From: Pseudodesulfovibrio sp. 5S69
Lineage (GTDB): Bacteria; Desulfobacterota; Desulfovibrionia; Desulfovibrionales; Desulfovibrionaceae
NCBI RefSeq assembly: GCF_037094465.1
Contig: NZ_CP146609.1
Location: 3,219,501 to 3,283,500 of the forward strand
Direction of reading: 5' to 3'
DNA length: 64,000 nt
Shown piece by piece: positions 62,287 through 64,000 of the stretch. Positions within the stretch are counted from its first letter, which is position 1. The number at the start of each line of letters is the position of its first letter. The position numbers were made by a program, and so were the translations under genes. The notes beneath the pieces are model-generated. The model did no database searches and had not been told where the DNA came from. It worked only from the letters and a program-made list of their open reading frames with translations.

Positions 62287-63783
62287 TCAGCCCTTTGACC
62301 GGGCCGCTTCAAACGCGCTCCGATCGCCGCAAAACCGTTGCCGTCCGCCCGCAAGTTCCATAATTCGGTTGACCGCGGGAACGCGATCCTCGGCGTAATG
62401 GGAGACCATGACCAGCGGGATTCCGGACTCGGCCAGCCGCTCGATGAGACCGACCATTAACGCCCTGGAGGCAGGGTCCAGGCCGGACAGCGGCTCGTCC
62501 AGGAGAAGCAGCCGCGGCCCCGGCGCCATGGCCCGTGCCAGAAAAACCCTCCGCTGCTGGCCGTAGGACATGTGCCGCAGCCGCCGCGCGCCCAGCCCGT
62601 TCAGGCCGACGATGTCCAGCCACTGTTCGGCCCCGAGCCGCTCCCGGCTGGTGGGCTCGTCGAGCATGCCCACCGAGCCGCGGAACCCGGACATGACCGT
62701 CTCCTCGGCGGTCACCTCCCAGCCCAACTCGCGGGCGTACCCGGCCTGGAGATCCGGGGAGACCACGCCGATGAGCGGCCGGGCCTCGTCCATGGTCATG
62801 CCGCCGAAGCGCTCCACCGTGCCCGTACCCCGCTCGCCGTCGGCATAAGGGGCGATGTGGCTCAGGATCAGCTTGAGCAGCGTGGACTTGCCCGCCCCGT
62901 TCTCGCCGAGCACGAGCCAGTTCTCGCCGGGCAGGACCTCCCAGTTGATATCGTGGAGAATGCGCTTGCCGTCGGCCACCACGGACACGTCGGTCATGCG
63001 CAGGAGGAATTCGAAGGACTCGGGCGCGGGCACGGAGGGCAGGTCGCAGGCGACCACGTCCGGGGCGGCCTCGCTCAGAGCTCGTTCGGCCTGTGCGCGC
63101 TCCCCTTCGGCCAGGACCTCGCCCTGGCCCAGGGCCAGGGCATGGCGTACGCAGTCGGGCAGGTCTCCGGCCCGGTGTGCGGCGCAGACCAGGGTGGTCC
63201 GTTCCCCGGCCAGATCAAGCAGTGCGACCACCTCGCCCCGCGAGGCCGCGTCCAGCCCGTCCAGGGCCTCGTCCAGGAGCAGGATGTCCGGCTCCGGGGC
63301 CAGGGCGCGGGCCACCAGGAGCTTGCGCACCTGGCCTGTGGAAAGTGTGCGCAACTCGCTCTCGGCCAGATCGCGGATGTCCAGCCGGTCGATGACCGTG
63401 TCGGCTGCGGCCTCCTCCCCGGGCTCGGCCCGGTCGTAGAGGATGGGGGTGTCGTAAAACCCGGCCAGGACCACGTCGCGGCCCTTCACCCTCGGGGTGT
63501 GCAGAAAGTAGAAGTCCTGCATGTCCGCCGAGACCAGGCCGATGCGCTGCCTGAGGCCGAGCACGGTCCGCTGCGGACCTTCGCCGAAATCGTAGACGCG
63601 CTCACCGCCGATGTCCGGGGTGATCTCGCCGCGCAGCAAGCGCAGCAGGGTGGTCTTGCCCGAGCCGTTGCGCCCGGTCACGGCGGTGTGGCGGCCGCGC
63701 GCCAGTTGCCAGGTCACGGGCCCGAGCAGCCGCCTGCCGTTTCGGGTCACGGACACGTCTTTCAGAGAAACGAGTGGATTCAT
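62287..63783 (-). CDS. Tandem ABC ATPase (ModF-like)
   Basis: The 498-residue protein has two complete ABC ATPase domains and no membrane segment. The first has Walker A GRNGSGKTT, the signature LSTGQVRKLL and Walker B ILLLDEALDGLDA. The second has Walker A GENGAGKST, the signature MSYGQQRRVF and Walker B LLLLDEPLSGLDP. This resembles ModF/PhrA proteins, which are linked to molybdate metabolism in some bacteria but poorly defined. No permease or binding-protein gene is next to it. ATG 63783 has GGAG 11 nt upstream, which is long. Confidence 0.8.
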   Translation of the reverse strand: MNPLVSLKDVSVTRNGRRLLGPVTWQLARGRHTAVTGRNGSGKTTLLRLLRGEITPDIGGERVYDFGEGPQRTVLGLRQRIGLVSADMQDFYFLHTPRVKGRDVVLAGFYDTPILYDRAEPGEEAAADTVIDRLDIRDLAESELRTLSTGQVRKLLVARALAPEPDILLLDEALDGLDAASRGEVVALLDLAGERTTLVCAAHRAGDLPDCVRHALALGQGEVLAEGERAQAERALSEAAPDVVACDLPSVPAPESFEFLLRMTDVSVVADGKRILHDINWEVLPGENWLVLGENGAGKSTLLKLILSHIAPYADGERGTGTVERFGGMTMDEARPLIGVVSPDLQAGYARELGWEVTAEETVMSGFRGSVGMLDEPTSRERLGAEQWLDIVGLNGLGARRLRHMSYGQQRRVFLARAMAPGPRLLLLDEPLSGLDPASRALMVGLIERLAESGIPLVMVSHYAEDRVPAVNRIMELAGGRQRFCGDRSAFEAARSKG

Positions 63784-63850
63784 TCGGCTATTGTCTCCTT
63801 TCCCGACCCGGCTGGCAAGCCCCGACTTGTCAATGTCCGGGACCGGGCCT

Positions 63851-64000
63851 ATGCTCACCCGCATGCCTGAAACCGTCGCCATTCTCCACGTCCCGGAATA
63901 CCGGCCCGAACGGCTCGGCCCGGCCGTTGCCCGGCTCCTGGAGACCATCGGATTCACGCCCACGCCGGGCGACCGGGTTCTGGTCAAGCCGAACCTGGTC
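63851..64000 (+). CDS. DUF362 domain protein, N-terminal fragment
   Basis: The frame is open from ATG 63851 (or ATG 63863, four codons later) to the right edge. The protein begins VAILHVPEYRPERLGPAVAR, then TPGDRVLVKPNLV. The VLVKPNLV motif is typical of DUF362 proteins, which often pair with Fe-S proteins and whose enzymatic role is unclear. It is cut at residue about 50, so the rest cannot be judged. Confidence 0.65.
   Translation, partial: MLTRMPETVAILHVPEYRPERLGPAVARLLETIGFTPTPGDRVLVKPNLV

Overview
The window is GC-rich, densely coded DNA from a sulfate-reducing deltaproteobacterium of the Desulfovibrionaceae, most likely Pseudodesulfovibrio. The strongest clue is the mercury-methylation pair hgcA-hgcB at 3631-5138. 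Counted from GTG 3823, the corrinoid-ligand cysteine of HgcA falls at residue 93, and HgcB has Cys73, Cys94 and Cys95; these are the residue numbers I recall being used for strain ND132. A CxxDxxC ferredoxin, divided PurH functions and flagellar and chemotaxis genes fit the same group.

Layout. 1-3240: azlC fragment (cut by the left edge), divergent MocR regulator, rarD. 3280-5138: an arsR-hgcA-hgcB operon behind a perfect palindrome. 5135-9158: cysteine hydrolase, DsrE-like protein, response regulator with hybrid histidine kinase, rhodanese. 9238-15968 (minus): acyl-CoA dehydrogenase, ETF-quinone oxidoreductase, EtfB, EtfA. 16245-22259: class I adenylate cyclase with HEAT-like and pentapeptide regions, ABM protein, NhaC-type antiporter. 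22338-27264 (minus): GNAT, frameshifted holB, purA, small unknown, chemotaxis receptor. 27507-33572: AICAR transformylase, SemiSWEET, RNB ribonuclease, plsY, CDF transporter, membrane protein. 33588-37101 (minus): hflX, IMP cyclohydrolase, TPR protein. 37536-43533: flgB-flgC-fliE-fliF-fliG-fliH-fliI behind a sigma-54-like promoter. 43530-53645 (minus): asmA, merR, pheT, pheS, rplT, rpmI, infC, thrS, tRNA-Val. 53842-64000: VOC protein, HEAT/TPR/YkgJ cluster, ferredoxin, M29-type aminopeptidase, MoeA-PBP fusion, cold-shock protein, lysine-rich small protein, RRM protein, tandem ABC ATPase, and a DUF362 protein cut by the right edge.

Main discovery candidate: hgcA probably starts at ATG 3631, overlapping the arsR stop and behind a GGAGG, and not at GTG 3823. 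The 64-codon extension is open except for one in-frame UGA (3757-3759) directly after a Cys codon. A 6-bp stem with a 6-nt loop lies 12 nt downstream, in the position and form expected of a bacterial SECIS element. HgcA may therefore be a 402-residue selenoprotein with a Cys-Sec pair.

Second theme: a family of intergenic repeats with the terminal sequence GCCTCCGGCGGC, each unit carrying a hairpin, occurs in at least five gaps. At three genes (etfqo, pheT, moeA) the terminal GGAGG of the repeat appears to be the ribosome binding site. No rRNA, CRISPR array, insertion-sequence transposase or prophage gene was seen.
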